Assembly: GCA_050259035.1 (NCBI GenBank)
Contig: JBLMZW010000141.1
Coordinates: 1 to 64,000, forward strand
Source of the DNA: JBLMZW01 sp050259035
Lineage (GTDB): Bacteria; Bacillota; Syntrophomonadia; Syntrophomonadales; DTU052
Direction: 5' to 3'
DNA length: 64,000 bases
In this document: positions 16,275 to 26,048 of the stretch, piece by piece
How positions within the stretch are numbered: the first letter of the stretch is position 1
How the letters are laid out: every line of letters starts with the position of its first letter
Notes under the pieces: generated by a model
The model's input: the letters and a program-made list of their open reading frames with translations, nothing else
Told to the model about the DNA's origin: nothing
Database searches by the model: none
Made by a program: the position numbers and the translations under genes

Positions 16275-17981
16275 CTAACGAACCCTAAAAGACTTCACTC
16301 CGTGATATATATTGCCGGAGTCATCCTGAAAATCATCAAAAGCAATTTGCGTATGACCCTTGCTGTCATGAACAACCACTTTCCAGTAATAAGTTCCAGC
16401 TGGCAGCATGCTAAAGGCATATTTGATTTGGGGAGTTTGTGCCTTATGAATCACTCTGGTGAATCCGGGGTCAGAAGCTATTTGAATCTCATAGAACAGA
16501 TCATCCCCTTGAATATCAAAAGAAGGATCCCAGTTTAGAACGAGCTTCCCGTATTCACTGGCCAACTCTCCCAGGTAAACCGGCATAGGATTCTCCAGAC
16601 TTTTCAAAAAAGCACGACGGTTTTCTTCAGGAACGCTTTCCAGCCTTGTATACTCTTTCTCAAAATCCTGGTAGGTTCCTGGTAAACCGTTCAGGTCAGG
16701 AGACCTGGCCAAACACCAGCTGACCGTATCATAATAACCAGCTAGCAGGGTATGGGTATTTTTTTTATTAATAATCTTAGAAAGCTCATCCACCTTGTCA
16801 CACAAAGCTTTAACATTGTCCGGATCGCTAAAGAATCTACGGTGAAGTACACATCCCCAATAATTAGCCAAACCTGAATGCCATTCCGCCGCCCAACTCT
16901 TCCTAATGCCTAATTGTGTTGTATAGCCCCAGGCACCGTCGTAATCCCAGGGAACAAAATAGAATTTACCGGAAGCGGCGGGGGAATAGAGAAGAAAGTT
17001 TTGGGATTGGGTATCGGTATTACCCATTAGTATATTAGCCGCCATCCAGGTAAGGTAGTTGTTCCGGTCAAAATACTTGTCCACCACCTTATTGATATCC
17101 TGATTGTAATCATTTACGGCGTCCAACATGGCCAGTAAGTTGGTGTGATTATCCCCGGATCTTATGGATAGCACTGTTTCAAAAGCTGCCTTATTGTATT
17201 TAGGATCGTTGGCATTCCTTAACTTGTCCGGGTATCTAAAGAACTCAAACATTTCTGCCTTATACAAGTTGCCATTGGGATCCAAACCGTGTGATACCAG
17301 GAACTTATGATTAGGTTGTTCTACTTGGGTGTAGAGGCCATAGGTTTGATAAAAATTAGCACTATCCCCACTTGATAAGTCCTTTACATGAAGGACTACA
17401 AACCGGGTTCTCAGGCTAACCATATCGGGTATTATACGGAAAAAGTCGAAGCTTAATTTATTTCTTACTCGAGTTATATCCGCCGAATGTTTGTTCAAAT
17501 TGATAATGCGTTGTCCATTCCACAAGCCAGCATTGTTTTGTAGACGAATCCGATATGATTTGGTGTTTTGGCGCCTGGCAGCCTGCCCTCGTAGATCCAG
17601 GGTGCCGTTAGATTCCTTTTCTCCGTAACCAATCATTCCCCGTTTTGGACCCTTTTCATCACCTTCCTGTAGAATGATCTTCATACTGGGACTGGCTTCA
17701 CCTTTGGCAAATATTGCATTATTTAAATAATCAAAAGTAACGGACGGATTATCGTAGTCCTTTAAAACGGTAAGGTAGAGATGAGCAACTCCAGAGTCAT
17801 CTTTTTGATAAACATACTTGTTATCGACCAGCTGATAATTACTTTCGTTGGAAACTCTACCGGACTTAGTCACAAGATTAGCATTTTTTTCAGCGGTAAA
17901 TTGTTTATATAGGGGACCTGACAGAACTACACCCGCTAATATTATTGCTAAGATTATGAGATTAAGATTTTTTTTAAACAT
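16275..17981 (-). CDS. CotH-type kinase, secreted/anchored, with C-terminal Fn3-like domain
   Basis: A 568-residue protein with an N-terminal signal anchor (residues 4-24). The central domain is a CotH-like atypical protein kinase: RLQNN and NLNKHSAD near 146-169, GNTDTQSQNF (Asp323) and WDYDGAWGY (Asp346, Asp348), the expected metal and ATP-binding aspartates. Residues about 470-568 form a fibronectin/Ig-like sandwich ending YYWKVVVHD. CotH phosphorylates spore coat proteins in Bacillus; this copy is extracytoplasmic and may act on surface components linked to the polysaccharide. AAGGA precedes ATG 17981, 38 bases after pelG. Substrate unknown. Confidence 0.85.
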   Translation of the reverse strand: MFKKNLNLIILAIILAGVVLSGPLYKQFTAEKNANLVTKSGRVSNESNYQLVDNKYVYQKDDSGVAHLYLTVLKDYDNPSVTFDYLNNAIFAKGEASPSMKIILQEGDEKGPKRGMIGYGEKESNGTLDLRGQAARRQNTKSYRIRLQNNAGLWNGQRIINLNKHSADITRVRNKLSFDFFRIIPDMVSLRTRFVVLHVKDLSSGDSANFYQTYGLYTQVEQPNHKFLVSHGLDPNGNLYKAEMFEFFRYPDKLRNANDPKYNKAAFETVLSIRSGDNHTNLLAMLDAVNDYNQDINKVVDKYFDRNNYLTWMAANILMGNTDTQSQNFLLYSPAASGKFYFVPWDYDGAWGYTTQLGIRKSWAAEWHSGLANYWGCVLHRRFFSDPDNVKALCDKVDELSKIINKKNTHTLLAGYYDTVSWCLARSPDLNGLPGTYQDFEKEYTRLESVPEENRRAFLKSLENPMPVYLGELASEYGKLVLNWDPSFDIQGDDLFYEIQIASDPGFTRVIHKAQTPQIKYAFSMLPAGTYYWKVVVHDSKGHTQIAFDDFQDDSGNIYHGVKSFRVR

Positions 17982-18019
17982 AATTTACATCCTTGCTGCA
18001 TATAATTTAAGTTGCGATT

Positions 18020-19579
18020 CTAGTTAGAATATTCCGGGGTCAGTGAATCGACACAATCGCCTGACCTTGGCGTATCTATTGAACCTTTTCCTTCTGATTC
18101 CTTGGTAGTATCTTCATCACTGGTTTGCTTCTCATTAGTTGCACCCACTTCATCCAAACGTCTTACCATACGAGATATAGGACCGGCGGATTCGTTTACC
18201 CATAAGGGCTGAGAACAGAAGGTAAAATAGTCAATGTTTCTAAGGACATAGGATAGGCGTTCAAGGGCTATTATGTAGCTGATGAAGCTGGCTAGAAAAT
18301 ATCCGGTTCCATAAAAGGATTCTCCAAGCTCTACGCTGAGGATCGTTAGTCCTAAATTCAATACTAGAAAACAGAAGGAGATTAAAAAAGTTCCTTTCCG
18401 GTCATCAAAGTAGAATAAAAGCATTATAGCTATGAACATGTTAATATAGCCAAAACCACCCAAGACTAGCATAAAAAAGATTTCTGTTGAGATTTTATTG
18501 AAACCAACCATCGGTAAGAACTTTACTCCAAGGATAAAGGCTATAAGTACGATAAAAAACTGTATCTGAGCTATGTGGTTTATTTCTTGAAAAACCACTT
18601 CATTCATTTCTTTTTTGGCCATTTGTATTTCGGTGATTGTGGACCCTTTTAATATATTGGAGTAATATCCCCTATATTTCTGATAAAAGTTGGTTTCAAC
18701 CGAAACCACAAAGAGTACCATGGTAGGAATAATAGTTAAAACTGCAAAGAAGGTGGGGACATCATAAAGGGAACACATGGCATAGGTTTTGCCTAGAATG
18801 ATTCTATGGGGACTTACCCAGAAAACGAAATTATGAACATAAGGGGCCAGAGTAAGGAAAAAACCGGTGATTAAAATGGGATAAAATTTTTCTATATAAA
18901 TTAGGAATTCCGCCATGTTGCTGGTTGAAGTGCCGTAAAAACTCTTTATATGGGTCGCAAACCAGATCATGACTATTAAAAAACCTGCATCAACTGATAA
19001 TAATACCAAGGAAACTAAGTCTATGTTATAGACATTTTTTAAAACCAAAGTGAAAACCATCGACAAGAGACAGCTTAACGTAAAACCCAGAACAATTCGT
19101 ATATAATCCTTAACAGCAGAAAGATAAATCATTTCTAGCCAGATTTGACAAAGCACAACGAAAAAACAATAGGCTAGAATCTTATAGAGTAAAGGTAGTG
19201 GAGAATTCCAGTAGAAAAATAAGCCTGCTATAGCCGACAGGATTAATATAAATACTTGGGACCCATAAAAAGACTGTATGATACTTTCATATCGCTTAAG
19301 GTATAAATGATCAGAAATGAAACGGGACAATACAAATAAAAAGCCGCTGGTTAGGATTTGGGAGAAAATAAAAGAGTAAACGATGGTTGCCAGCAAAAGC
19401 TCTATGCTGGAATACCTGACATTTTGTTTAATGAGATAGTACTGTACGAAAAAAATTAATCCAATACAAAATATCACCGGTCCTACAGTAACCAGAGCAG
19501 AATAGACGTATCCAGATAAATTGGATAAAAGACCTCTTTGATTAAATAACTTTTTCAGTTCAAAACCAACACCGGCCAT
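18020..19579 (-). CDS. pelG: PelG-like polysaccharide export/flippase membrane protein
   Basis: A 519-residue protein with about twelve membrane segments, beginning MAGVGFELKKLF as in PelG, the Wzx/MATE-like membrane protein of Pel polysaccharide systems. In Pseudomonas, PelG works with PelD, PelE and PelF to polymerise and move the polymer across the inner membrane. The C-terminal 65 residues are charged, low-complexity and cytoplasmic. The start directly abuts the pelF stop, with GAGG eight bases before ATG 19579. The assignment rests on sequence resemblance plus the complete neighbouring set. Confidence 0.9.
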   Translation of the reverse strand: MAGVGFELKKLFNQRGLLSNLSGYVYSALVTVGPVIFCIGLIFFVQYYLIKQNVRYSSIELLLATIVYSFIFSQILTSGFLFVLSRFISDHLYLKRYESIIQSFYGSQVFILILSAIAGLFFYWNSPLPLLYKILAYCFFVVLCQIWLEMIYLSAVKDYIRIVLGFTLSCLLSMVFTLVLKNVYNIDLVSLVLLSVDAGFLIVMIWFATHIKSFYGTSTSNMAEFLIYIEKFYPILITGFFLTLAPYVHNFVFWVSPHRIILGKTYAMCSLYDVPTFFAVLTIIPTMVLFVVSVETNFYQKYRGYYSNILKGSTITEIQMAKKEMNEVVFQEINHIAQIQFFIVLIAFILGVKFLPMVGFNKISTEIFFMLVLGGFGYINMFIAIMLLFYFDDRKGTFLISFCFLVLNLGLTILSVELGESFYGTGYFLASFISYIIALERLSYVLRNIDYFTFCSQPLWVNESAGPISRMVRRLDEVGATNEKQTSDEDTTKESEGKGSIDTPRSGDCVDSLTPEYSN

Positions 19580-20986
19580 TTATACTACCTCAAAACTAGA
19601 ATAAAGATCACGATAATTGCTTATAAACCGTTCGGCCGTATAAAAACGATTAACCCGTTCAAAACCGATTTCGCCCATTTGTTTTCGGAGCTCCTTATCT
19701 CGGCCCAATTTGATTATGGCTTGCCCCATTATTTCATAATCCATAACCGGAACCACAATACCGCCGGGATTTCCTCCGTCTCCTTCGATAAGTTCACGAC
19801 AGCAGCCAACATCGGTACAAATACATGGTTTACGGGTGGCCATTGCCTCAAGCAGTGCAAGAGGCTGTCCTTCACTGATACTGGAAAGAATAATGAGATC
19901 CATCTTGCCAATGTAATCCCGGGCATTAATCCTACCGGTAAAGATAACATCCTTCAACTGAAGTCTTTCCACCAGTTGCAGGCATTCATTATAATAGTCC
20001 GGATCTTCGTCGGTAGAGCCCATAATAAACAACCTTAGACTCTTGATTTCCTTTTTAGCCAGGACGAATGCGTGGATCATGGTTTTTACATCCTTTATCG
20101 GGACTATTCTGATTAAAGCCCCCAGATTAATATAATTATCGTCTTCTTCTTTGCCCGGCAGATTTTCATATAAGGAAACATCAATTCCATTCGGTATAAC
20201 CGAAATCTTATCAACAGAACATCCCAATTCCTGTTGTATCTCCTGGTTACGATGAAAAAGGGCAATTACCTTATCAGCTGAACTATAGGCGCTATTAGAA
20301 AGGTTATAAAAAAACCTGATATAAGTGTCTTTAAAATAACTTTTTAACCACATAGCTTTAATAATTTCTTCTTCTCGCTCCCGGCTATAGATTCCATGTT
20401 CGGTTACAATAAAAGGTTTACGGTAAGTGTATTTTGCTAAACCACCCATTACCCCGGCATAGCCGGTGGAAACGCTATGATATAGATCAGCCGGGGGAAT
20501 TCCCTTGCTAATAATATGAAACAGGGGTAAAAGCATGGAACGAATTGTCCAAAAAAATTCAGTAAATGGAATATAGGCAAAATGCTCTTTACTAACTTTC
20601 TGAACCAAATCCAAAAAATCAAAGCTCATTAGAAAACTGGATATATTATTAAATTTTGAATCTGATAAGAATTCAAATATCGGTTCCCAAACAACTTTAT
20701 CACCCAATATCAGGTGGATTATCTCATCGGTAACAACGCTCCCAATACGGTATCTTCTGCCCCATCTGTATTTTTGAGTTTTATATTCATCGAAAAAGTT
20801 TTCTACCACAGCTGTGATATTGTCCGGTAAGTCATACTTGAACACGCCCCGATACTTCTCTTCTGCACCAATAGTGTATATAAGGAATTCATGTTGAGGC
20901 ATCGATGATATAAGCATTTGGATCCAACTCGAAACTCCCCCCATTACATAGGGGTAGCTGCCTTCTGTGATTAAACAAATCTTCAT
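19580..20986 (-). CDS. pelF: PelF-like GT4 glycosyltransferase
   Basis: A GT4-family glycosyltransferase of about 468 residues. The opening MKICLITEGSYPYVMGGVSSW is the PelF signature with the N-terminal glycine-rich acceptor loop. Later motifs are TEHGIYSRER, PNGID, and the EX7E pair in SEGQPLALLEAM. PelF uses UDP-activated amino sugars (UDP-GlcNAc in the characterised system) to build the Pel backbone. ATG 20986 follows AGAGGTG by a few bases; the in-frame GTG at 20995 lies within that ribosome site. It is five bases downstream of the deacetylase gene. Confidence 0.93.
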   Translation of the reverse strand: MKICLITEGSYPYVMGGVSSWIQMLISSMPQHEFLIYTIGAEEKYRGVFKYDLPDNITAVVENFFDEYKTQKYRWGRRYRIGSVVTDEIIHLILGDKVVWEPIFEFLSDSKFNNISSFLMSFDFLDLVQKVSKEHFAYIPFTEFFWTIRSMLLPLFHIISKGIPPADLYHSVSTGYAGVMGGLAKYTYRKPFIVTEHGIYSREREEEIIKAMWLKSYFKDTYIRFFYNLSNSAYSSADKVIALFHRNQEIQQELGCSVDKISVIPNGIDVSLYENLPGKEEDDNYINLGALIRIVPIKDVKTMIHAFVLAKKEIKSLRLFIMGSTDEDPDYYNECLQLVERLQLKDVIFTGRINARDYIGKMDLIILSSISEGQPLALLEAMATRKPCICTDVGCCRELIEGDGGNPGGIVVPVMDYEIMGQAIIKLGRDKELRKQMGEIGFERVNRFYTAERFISNYRDLYSSFEVV

Positions 20987-20991
20987 CGGTA

Positions 20992-22815
20992 TCACCTCTT
21001 ATAGACCAACTGAAAAGCCGGTTGTCTAGCCTGAATTAAAAAAACACCATCGTCTATTTTAGAGACATCGCAACCCTTCCCGATAAGCTTGTTCCGGGTA
21101 CGAAGAATAAAATAGACATCGTCTTCGTAATTATTAATCCAAACCTCAATTCCCTTATCAGAGTGTCGTATATAGCATTGTTCCGAACCGAATTGTTTAA
21201 TTTCGAGAGCTGCCTGGGAAGCCGTCATACTGCGTAACCAGCCGAACCTGGAGTGAATTAGCTTGAGAAAAGAATCAAATTCATTGTATAGTTCTTTCCA
21301 AACCCTGCCGTGATTTCGACTGGCGTCCAAAACATCATCCGGGTGAACAAAATGGGAGAAAACCCCTAGTTCTGTAATACCGTTATATGCATTCCAAAGG
21401 TTGTCACCATCATGGTTGTAGCCGGATGTAATACGAGGTAAATAAACAATATTATCGGGCCTGGCCTCGAATTCCTGAAGAAAATAGCCGGTTTCCTTCG
21501 AATCATCGGGATAAAGACCGGAGATAATTAATATACCAGGTATGGCCTCGCGTAAAGCCTTTTCCCCCTCTGGACTTAATATATTGGACGGGGGTACGTA
21601 AAGCCTAAGTGCATAATTGGGAAACAGTATTTTTAGATATGATTTAACCTCTTGTATTGATTGAATCATATCCGATTTGTTTTTCCAGGGTTTATAACCC
21701 AGATCCTCGTTAACATAACCAAAACCCGCCAGAGGTTGGTGATTGTAACCGTGAATGCCTAATTCTCCTTCGTTTTTTAATATTTCTCGTCCAAAACTAA
21801 CCATATTTTTCTCTGTTGCATCCGAGGGGGCTGTAAAAGGCGAACTGGTTTTCTCATCATAATTAAGAACTAAGGCCGCATTGTATTTAAGATCATAACG
21901 ACTGCCCAGGGACAACATGTCCTTCCACCATATATCTCTATAGAAGGTCGGAACATCTCGGCCATACTCTTCATAAATTACAGGATCTGTTGTCTCGGGA
22001 AGGGGGGCGGGGAAATCATCAATGAAGGCAAGTTTTAAATTCAAAACCGGGTAAATAAAATCCTGGTTAATGAAGCTTATTCCTCCAATGATCAGTCCCC
22101 GGGTATCTTTCTTATCCAACATGGTTCCATTAAAAATCAAGAACTGGCCTTTACCATAAGGGTTGCTCCAGAAAAGGGGAATCCTCTCTGAAGACAACGC
22201 ATATACTAAACAGGATTTTTCTAAACCCACGACCATGGAGTAGTTATCCAGTCGGTTCCCTTTAATATTCAAATTCGTCCCTCGAATTAATACATTATTA
22301 CACAGACGAATCCCCGTAGCTTCTTTGTACGGTCCTAACTCATAAATCCCCAGCTTGCGGTAGAGTCCTAAAAACGATCCATTAATGTTAGGACAACCAG
22401 TAAAAAAAGCATTTCCTCCTTGTTTGACGTAATCAATTATTTGGTTAAGGTTTTTTACCTTATCCAAATCACGCACAGTAATAATTACGGTACCATATTT
22501 GCTCAAGCGGTTATTTGAGACACCGGTTTCGACAACGTCACAATGCTTTTTTAGTCGTTTAAACATTATTTGGAGGTTACCGCTTGTATTTTTGCTGAGT
22601 TCTTCAGTTTGACTGTAAATAATAAGGAAGTTATCTTGTTTTTCTGTTTCAATAATCTCAGGGGGGATGAATACCTGTTTATCTATCGAACGTGGCGATA
22701 AACTATTGGTAGCCTGACTCAAGCTAAAAATTACATCGGTCCTCGATAACTGGATCATAACTCCCAGAAAAAAAACTAAAACCAGAATCAATTTAAGCTG
22801 GTTGCGACTTTCCAA
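20992..22815 (-). CDS. DUF2194/PelA-like polysaccharide deacetylase
   Basis: A 607-residue protein with an N-terminal signal anchor (residues 8-22). Residues about 60-250 look like a glutamine-amidotransferase-like fold, and 260-560 a CE4-type deacetylase: FIDDFP with Asp266-Asp267, GIHGYNH with His355 and His359, and FSHFVHPDD. It corresponds to the deacetylase-only PelA form described for Gram-positive pel clusters. The hydrolase domain of Pseudomonas PelA is missing. It likely partially deacetylates the nascent polymer outside the membrane. The TTG start at 22815 lies inside the last codons of the upstream PelE gene (23-base overlap), which implies translational coupling. Confidence 0.85.
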   Translation of the reverse strand: MESRNQLKLILVLVFFLGVMIQLSRTDVIFSLSQATNSLSPRSIDKQVFIPPEIIETEKQDNFLIIYSQTEELSKNTSGNLQIMFKRLKKHCDVVETGVSNNRLSKYGTVIITVRDLDKVKNLNQIIDYVKQGGNAFFTGCPNINGSFLGLYRKLGIYELGPYKEATGIRLCNNVLIRGTNLNIKGNRLDNYSMVVGLEKSCLVYALSSERIPLFWSNPYGKGQFLIFNGTMLDKKDTRGLIIGGISFINQDFIYPVLNLKLAFIDDFPAPLPETTDPVIYEEYGRDVPTFYRDIWWKDMLSLGSRYDLKYNAALVLNYDEKTSSPFTAPSDATEKNMVSFGREILKNEGELGIHGYNHQPLAGFGYVNEDLGYKPWKNKSDMIQSIQEVKSYLKILFPNYALRLYVPPSNILSPEGEKALREAIPGILIISGLYPDDSKETGYFLQEFEARPDNIVYLPRITSGYNHDGDNLWNAYNGITELGVFSHFVHPDDVLDASRNHGRVWKELYNEFDSFLKLIHSRFGWLRSMTASQAALEIKQFGSEQCYIRHSDKGIEVWINNYEDDVYFILRTRNKLIGKGCDVSKIDDGVFLIQARQPAFQLVYKR

Positions 22816-23713
22816 TGCTTATATCCCTTTCTCCTATCCAAAATCTTAGGATACTTAAACCCGTATAAGTCAGTGATATCGGCGCAATTCTTAACTTCTC
22901 CATCCAAATCCGGAAGTTAGGTTCATCATGGAGCATATAGTAAGTTTTCATGTATAACAGGTAAGGTTTCTCATTATTGTGACCATGCTTATTCATAAAA
23001 TGATCGCATCCAATCAAAGCCTTATCATACTCTTTTAGCTCCAAAGTACATTCAATTTTATCTATAAAGTATTGGGATTCTTCTGGGGCAAGTCGGATTA
23101 AATTATCCAGAACCTGCAGCCTTAGATATTGATACTCTCTTACAGTGCGAGAATCCATCATGCCACTGCTTATATACTTTGCCAGAGCATCAGCATAAGC
23201 TATTGAGCTTTCTAGATCATCTGGATTTTTGTCGTATTTCACTGCTAAATCCTGCAGGGCCAGCGTAAGTTGACGAAGCAATTCAAACATGGCTGAAGCG
23301 GCATAGTGGGAGGTTTCAGTATCTTTATCCCGAAGTGCTTTCTGCAAAAAGGTACTTTGGGATAGGATGTCATTCCGCAGGGCATCGATCAATAAAGATC
23401 TTTTGGTCTTGCTATCATTTAGGACCAGGGCTTCCTGGATGGGAACAACATTCATTTCACGCTGGTAGTTTATTATCTTTAAGATGTCCTCTGGAGAATC
23501 GGCAGTTATGTAATCTAAATCAACAGTCTGCACGGAATCAGTTGTACTTTGTCGAGTATGGTTTAAAAAGAATATCAGTATAGTACCGAGCACAGGGAAA
23601 AGGCTTAAGATTAACAGTCGGTAAATACCCTGCCACCGGTCTAGTTTAAATACATATAAAGAATAGGCCAGTACCACGACATAGTAGAGAATTATCCAGT
23701 CTTTAAGCTGCAT
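22793..23713 (-). CDS. pelE: PelE-like membrane protein with TPR-like domain
   Basis: About 306 residues: two N-terminal membrane helices (about 6-20 and 32-50), then a helical region from 85 onward that resembles tetratricopeptide repeats. This is the organisation of PelE, which bridges PelD and the synthase complex. The start overlaps the end of the epimerase-PelD gene. ATG 23713 has GAGG nine bases upstream; ATG 23728 is an alternative. Sequence conservation of PelE is low, so the name rests mainly on topology and gene order. Confidence 0.75.
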   Translation of the reverse strand: MQLKDWIILYYVVVLAYSLYVFKLDRWQGIYRLLILSLFPVLGTILIFFLNHTRQSTTDSVQTVDLDYITADSPEDILKIINYQREMNVVPIQEALVLNDSKTKRSLLIDALRNDILSQSTFLQKALRDKDTETSHYAASAMFELLRQLTLALQDLAVKYDKNPDDLESSIAYADALAKYISSGMMDSRTVREYQYLRLQVLDNLIRLAPEESQYFIDKIECTLELKEYDKALIGCDHFMNKHGHNNEKPYLLYMKTYYMLHDEPNFRIWMEKLRIAPISLTYTGLSILRFWIGERDISIGKSQPA

Positions 23714-25883
23714 AAAAATCGGCCTCATTCACTAAATAGAAATCTATTCCGACGTTTTTTAAACGGTCAATTACTGCCAGTGCGGCTGGGCCTTCAGTTT
23801 CTGAGAGTACAATATAAATGTTTCCGTCTGAGGCTAAACCGGCATGGTCATTGTCACGCAGGTTCTTCTCAATTATTGATGAAAGCTGTTTTAGATCATG
23901 TTCCACGGTTCTAGAGCGCAGTAACTTGAATTCTATCCCAAAGCGTTTCCGCGCATCCTGTTTAACCCTGATCAGGTTCATAAGGTAATCTTCCTTAAGC
24001 AGGTTAGTGCCAGGTACCAGCTTTTGCTGTGCCAGTGCTTCTTCGTAACGGCTAGCCCGGGCTATCGAAGCGGAAATCAGCTTAATCACAGTACAAAACA
24101 AGTTAATATGATAAAGAGTTAAGTTTTGAAAAGGAAGGTCATAAAGCATTACCAGTGCCACTACTTGCCCGGAGTCCAAAATCGGTCCGGTTATAATAGG
24201 AATGTCGGGATCAAATTGGTCATTAACACTTACTGATTTTTGGGCAATAACTTTTTGAAAATAAGCGTGGTTGTCTAACTTAATCGACTTGGGCATTTCA
24301 AAACCCGTTTTATTGGATTTAGCTTTTAGTCTTAGGTGGCAACCGGAAGTGCCAAGAGTATAAAGAACTACCCCATCGGTTTTCATAACGGTTTCAATAA
24401 CAGATATGGCCGAATAGAAAACGTTGTCTGAGTCGACATTGTCTAATTGGCTGGTCAGATTATATATCTTCCCGAAACTATCTTCGGAATTAGCGATTTG
24501 TGACTGCAACTCATCTTTTATCACCATGGTTTGTTTATGTATCTCGTTCAGGAATTTATATCTGTCTTTAAGCAAGTTGAACCTGTTTGCTGCTTCCATT
24601 ATGGTTTGGTTTTTTCTATCAACGAAGTATCCGATCAGCAGACCTATCAGAATAAAGAAAGCTAATTGCAGGACACTGCCGGTATTATAAAGCAGCGAAA
24701 TTATATCGCGGCCATGCATCATCGAAGCGAAAATATAATAAGCACAAGAAACCAGGACTGAAATTATTAACTGCCTCGACCCATGCACTATTCCAATGAT
24801 TACAATGTAATAAATCAAATAAGAAGCGGCAGTCTCATCAAGAGTGCCTTTAGAAACATACGAGAGTCCCAAAAATCCGGCTAATAAGAGCATATTCTCT
24901 ACATAAGGCAAGATAACACTATTAGCCATTCTGCTAACAAACTTTGTTTTTTTAACAGCTTTTTCATTACTAATTCGTTCTCGATTGGTAAAACGCCAAT
25001 CAAAAGTTTGTCTTAAACCTTCCTCTAGCGAATACATAGGAACCCAATCAAGGGTCTTCTTAATTCCAGTATTATCGAGCCACCAGGTTGTGAATTGGTC
25101 GGGCAGCTTATTCTGATTATCAACCTCTATCAAAGGGTCCAAATCCCGCATTAAACTAATCAATTCTTCCGGGCCAACCGGTAGGTTGTTGGAAAGGTTA
25201 TAGATACCACGAATGTCACTGAAGGCCGCACGGTATAAAGCATCGACCACATCGTTTATATATATAAAATCCATGCTAGAATGTAAATCAGGAATAACCA
25301 ATTTATGATCATCCAACATATGATCCAAAATGATATCAAAAAAACCTCTAGTGTTCCGCGAATAATTTCCCGGGCCAAAGACTTCTGATATACGAAGACA
25401 AACTGTCTCCAATCGATAAAACTCATGCCACTTCTGGCAATATAATTCACCAACCAATTTGTTTATCCCGTCCAAGGAATTTGGGTTGCAGTCCGAATCC
25501 TCCTTAAAGGGAACCTGGGCTCCGTCGCCATAAACCGCAGCAGAAGACGCAAAAACAAATTTCTTTACTTTAAAATTAACCGACAATTGTAAAAGATTGA
25601 TCAGACCACACAGGCTTGACAGGGTTGATTGGAGTGGCTGGACACAATTCTTATTTTTCTCACAAGCAAGGTGAATGACAACATCAAATGAATGGTTTTT
25701 AAAGATATCTTCGCACCTGGAATCCTCAGCATCAATAATGAATGAAAGATGCTTAAAGGAAACACTATTTTGACTGCCATTCGATAGATTATCAATTATA
25801 GCGACGGAATGGCCTTCCTTATTCATTTTGGCAGCCAGCTTAGAACCTATGTATCCGTAACCACCAATAATTAGTACTTTCAA
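23703..25883 (-). CDS. pelD: Fusion: NAD-dependent epimerase (PelX-like) plus PelD c-di-GMP receptor
   Basis: A 726-residue fusion. Residues 1-305 are an extended SDR sugar epimerase with the GGYGYIG nucleotide loop and SSAAVYGD. At the catalytic YxxxK site the sequence is DGINK (Asp138-Lys142), so the tyrosine is replaced by Asp (GAC for TAC/TAT). Residues about 320-420 hold about four membrane helices, followed by a GAF domain and a degenerate GGDEF domain, as in PelD. RDND at 676-679 matches the RxxD c-di-GMP inhibitory site, while the GGDEF position is SDGNI, so it should bind but not make c-di-GMP. TTG 25883 follows AAGGTGG; GTG 25892 is an alternative. It is the first gene of the operon. 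Confidence 0.85.
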   Translation of the reverse strand: MKVLIIGGYGYIGSKLAAKMNKEGHSVAIIDNLSNGSQNSVSFKHLSFIIDAEDSRCEDIFKNHSFDVVIHLACEKNKNCVQPLQSTLSSLCGLINLLQLSVNFKVKKFVFASSAAVYGDGAQVPFKEDSDCNPNSLDGINKLVGELYCQKWHEFYRLETVCLRISEVFGPGNYSRNTRGFFDIILDHMLDDHKLVIPDLHSSMDFIYINDVVDALYRAAFSDIRGIYNLSNNLPVGPEELISLMRDLDPLIEVDNQNKLPDQFTTWWLDNTGIKKTLDWVPMYSLEEGLRQTFDWRFTNRERISNEKAVKKTKFVSRMANSVILPYVENMLLLAGFLGLSYVSKGTLDETAASYLIYYIVIIGIVHGSRQLIISVLVSCAYYIFASMMHGRDIISLLYNTGSVLQLAFFILIGLLIGYFVDRKNQTIMEAANRFNLLKDRYKFLNEIHKQTMVIKDELQSQIANSEDSFGKIYNLTSQLDNVDSDNVFYSAISVIETVMKTDGVVLYTLGTSGCHLRLKAKSNKTGFEMPKSIKLDNHAYFQKVIAQKSVSVNDQFDPDIPIITGPILDSGQVVALVMLYDLPFQNLTLYHINLFCTVIKLISASIARASRYEEALAQQKLVPGTNLLKEDYLMNLIRVKQDARKRFGIEFKLLRSRTVEHDLKQLSSIIEKNLRDNDHAGLASDGNIYIVLSETEGPAALAVIDRLKNVGIDFYLVNEADFYAA

Positions 25884-26048
25884 TGCGACCACCTTAATGG
25901 TAAGTTATACATTCGCTGCTATTTAATATTTAATATAGAATATAATATTTTACAAAAAAATAACACGAATAATGTCGGAAATTATAACGATAATTATTAA
26001 AGATGGAGATAAGAAGCAAAAATGATGGGCTATGGCTGAGTAATTTGT

